A stretch of 64,000 nt of DNA from an uncultured Sphingomonadaceae bacterium (GTDB taxonomy: Bacteria; Pseudomonadota; Alphaproteobacteria; Sphingomonadales; Sphingomonadaceae): NCBI GenBank assembly GCA_903871605.1, contig CAIQHF010000018.1, positions 62,001-126,000 on the forward strand. The letters are read 5' to 3'. The translations under genes and the position numbers were made by a program. This document shows, piece after piece, positions 63,353-64,000 of the stretch. The notes under the pieces were generated by a model, which made no database searches, was not told the DNA's origin, and saw only the letters and a list, made by a program, of their open reading frames with translations. Position 1 is the first letter of the stretch; the number at the start of each line of letters is the position of its first letter.

Positions 63353-64000
63353 ATGATGGAACTAACGCCTGAACAATTAGCGATCGGCACTATCTTGATG
63401 CCCTACGCCATGGGCAAACAACAGCATGTGCGAAGTTCGAAGCAGCGTTTCGTGCATTACACCTCAGCGGATGTAGCTATGAGCATCTTGACCAAGGGAT
63501 TGGTTTGGATGCGAAACGCCGTTTCGATGAACGATTTTTCGGAAATGCAGCACGGCAAGGCTTGCCTCATTCAAGCTTATTCCGGGGAGCCGGGCGCGCG
63601 CTTCAAAGTGGCGCTCGATCATCTACACGAGGGCTTCTCGGCGGACCTTGCGGGCCGTTTCAATAGCTGGATGCCGCACTTCGAACGCGGCACTTACATG
63701 ACGTGCCTATCCGAGCATGATGATATGGAAGACGATCTTGGGCGGCTATCGATGTGGCGTGCGTATGGCAAGCGGAACGGTATCGGCCTAGTTATGAACT
63801 GTGACCCTTTCGTATCCCAATCGGATGTCTTGAAAGCCTATACTAGTCCAGTCTCCTATCTAACTCCAAATGAATTTTCGGAAGAATTTATGGCGATTTG
63901 TGAAAACCTCGAAAAGAGCACCGATTTATTGAAACTTATGAGTTATGAAGCTCTGATGGGAACCATATTCAATATGTTTCGATTTGCGATGCTCTGCACG
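63353..64000 (+). CDS. DUF2971 domain protein, 5' part (runs off window)
   Basis: The frame starting MMELTPEQLAIGTILMPYAM is open to the right edge (at least 216 codons). The segment FVHYTSADVAMSILTKGLVW, then MRNAVSMNDFSEMQHGK, and RGTYMTCLSEHDDMEDDLGR followed by LSMWRAYGKRNGIGLVM, is the DUF2971 pattern (HYT..., MND..E, C.S, W..YG). Codon use is AT-rich (TTA, AAT, ATA, GAA) and unlike the rest of the window. It lies 182 bases after the integrase, inside the presumed island. DUF2971 proteins are frequent in mobile and defence-related regions, but their activity is not established. Confidence 0.85.
   Translation, partial: MMELTPEQLAIGTILMPYAMGKQQHVRSSKQRFVHYTSADVAMSILTKGLVWMRNAVSMNDFSEMQHGKACLIQAYSGEPGARFKVALDHLHEGFSADLAGRFNSWMPHFERGTYMTCLSEHDDMEDDLGRLSMWRAYGKRNGIGLVMNCDPFVSQSDVLKAYTSPVSYLTPNEFSEEFMAICENLEKSTDLLKLMSYEALMGTIFNMFRFAMLCT

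Overview
The window looks like chromosomal DNA of a sphingomonad (Alphaproteobacteria, Sphingomonadaceae, probably Sphingomonas). The GC content is high and codon use is strongly GC-biased. The gene content fits: yajC-secD-secF, glnB-glnA, an exosortase-A-associated glycosyltransferase and ligase, a TonB-dependent receptor, Caulobacter-like xylose genes, and several small proteins typical of this group. Short inverted intergenic repeats of the kind scattered through Sphingomonas genomes occur at four places. The genus is an inference from these features; no rRNA is present.

Layout. 1-5.3 kb: the end of an S9 peptidase, a DUF2252 protein, a low-complexity DUF2171 protein, tRNA-Ala(CGC), a small zinc-ribbon-like protein and a NUDIX hydrolase. 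4.9-8.6 kb: the Sec accessory operon yajC-secD-secF plus a Mth938-domain gene, and tRNA-Pro(GGG). 8.7-21 kb: housekeeping genes (gamma-carbonic anhydrase, EI24, YgfZ, GFA, ABCB exporter, PHB depolymerase, dipeptide epimerase, MscS, topoisomerase IB, PfpI). 21-25 kb: polysaccharide genes (acyltransferase, XrtA-type O-ligase, XrtA-type glycosyltransferase). 25-27.7 kb: small proteins and an S24/LexA-like regulator divergent from a 61-residue gene. 27.8-34.2 kb: tamA-tamB. 34-41 kb: GT87, glnA, glnB, endonuclease V, peroxiredoxin, map, a CinA-N protein and an MFS drug exporter. 42-44 kb: a glycine-zipper protein and a dienelactone hydrolase. 44-49.6 kb: a D-xylose (Weimberg) locus. 49.8-57.3 kb: a CMD protein, a PhoPQ-like two-component system with a divergent exported protein, a SleB-type hydrolase and a Tat-exported PD40 protein. 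57.8-61.4 kb: tRNA-Gly(CCC), a TonB receptor and two tiny genes. 61.8-64 kb: the start of a mobile island, with a P4-type integrase followed by a low-GC DUF2971 gene that runs off the window.

How genes work together. The clearest module is the xylose locus. A LacI repressor gene is divergent from an aldose 1-epimerase and convergent with an operon xylX-xylB-sugar porter. Near-identical palindromes (core TGATAGCGCTA) lie in both regulated promoter regions. Xylonolactonase, xylonate dehydratase and ketoglutarate-semialdehyde dehydrogenase, needed to complete the pathway, are absent here and must lie elsewhere if the pathway works. glnB-glnA has a sigma-54-like element upstream of glnB. The part most likely to hold something undescribed is the right edge, where an integrase is followed by foreign-looking DNA encoding a DUF2971 protein.
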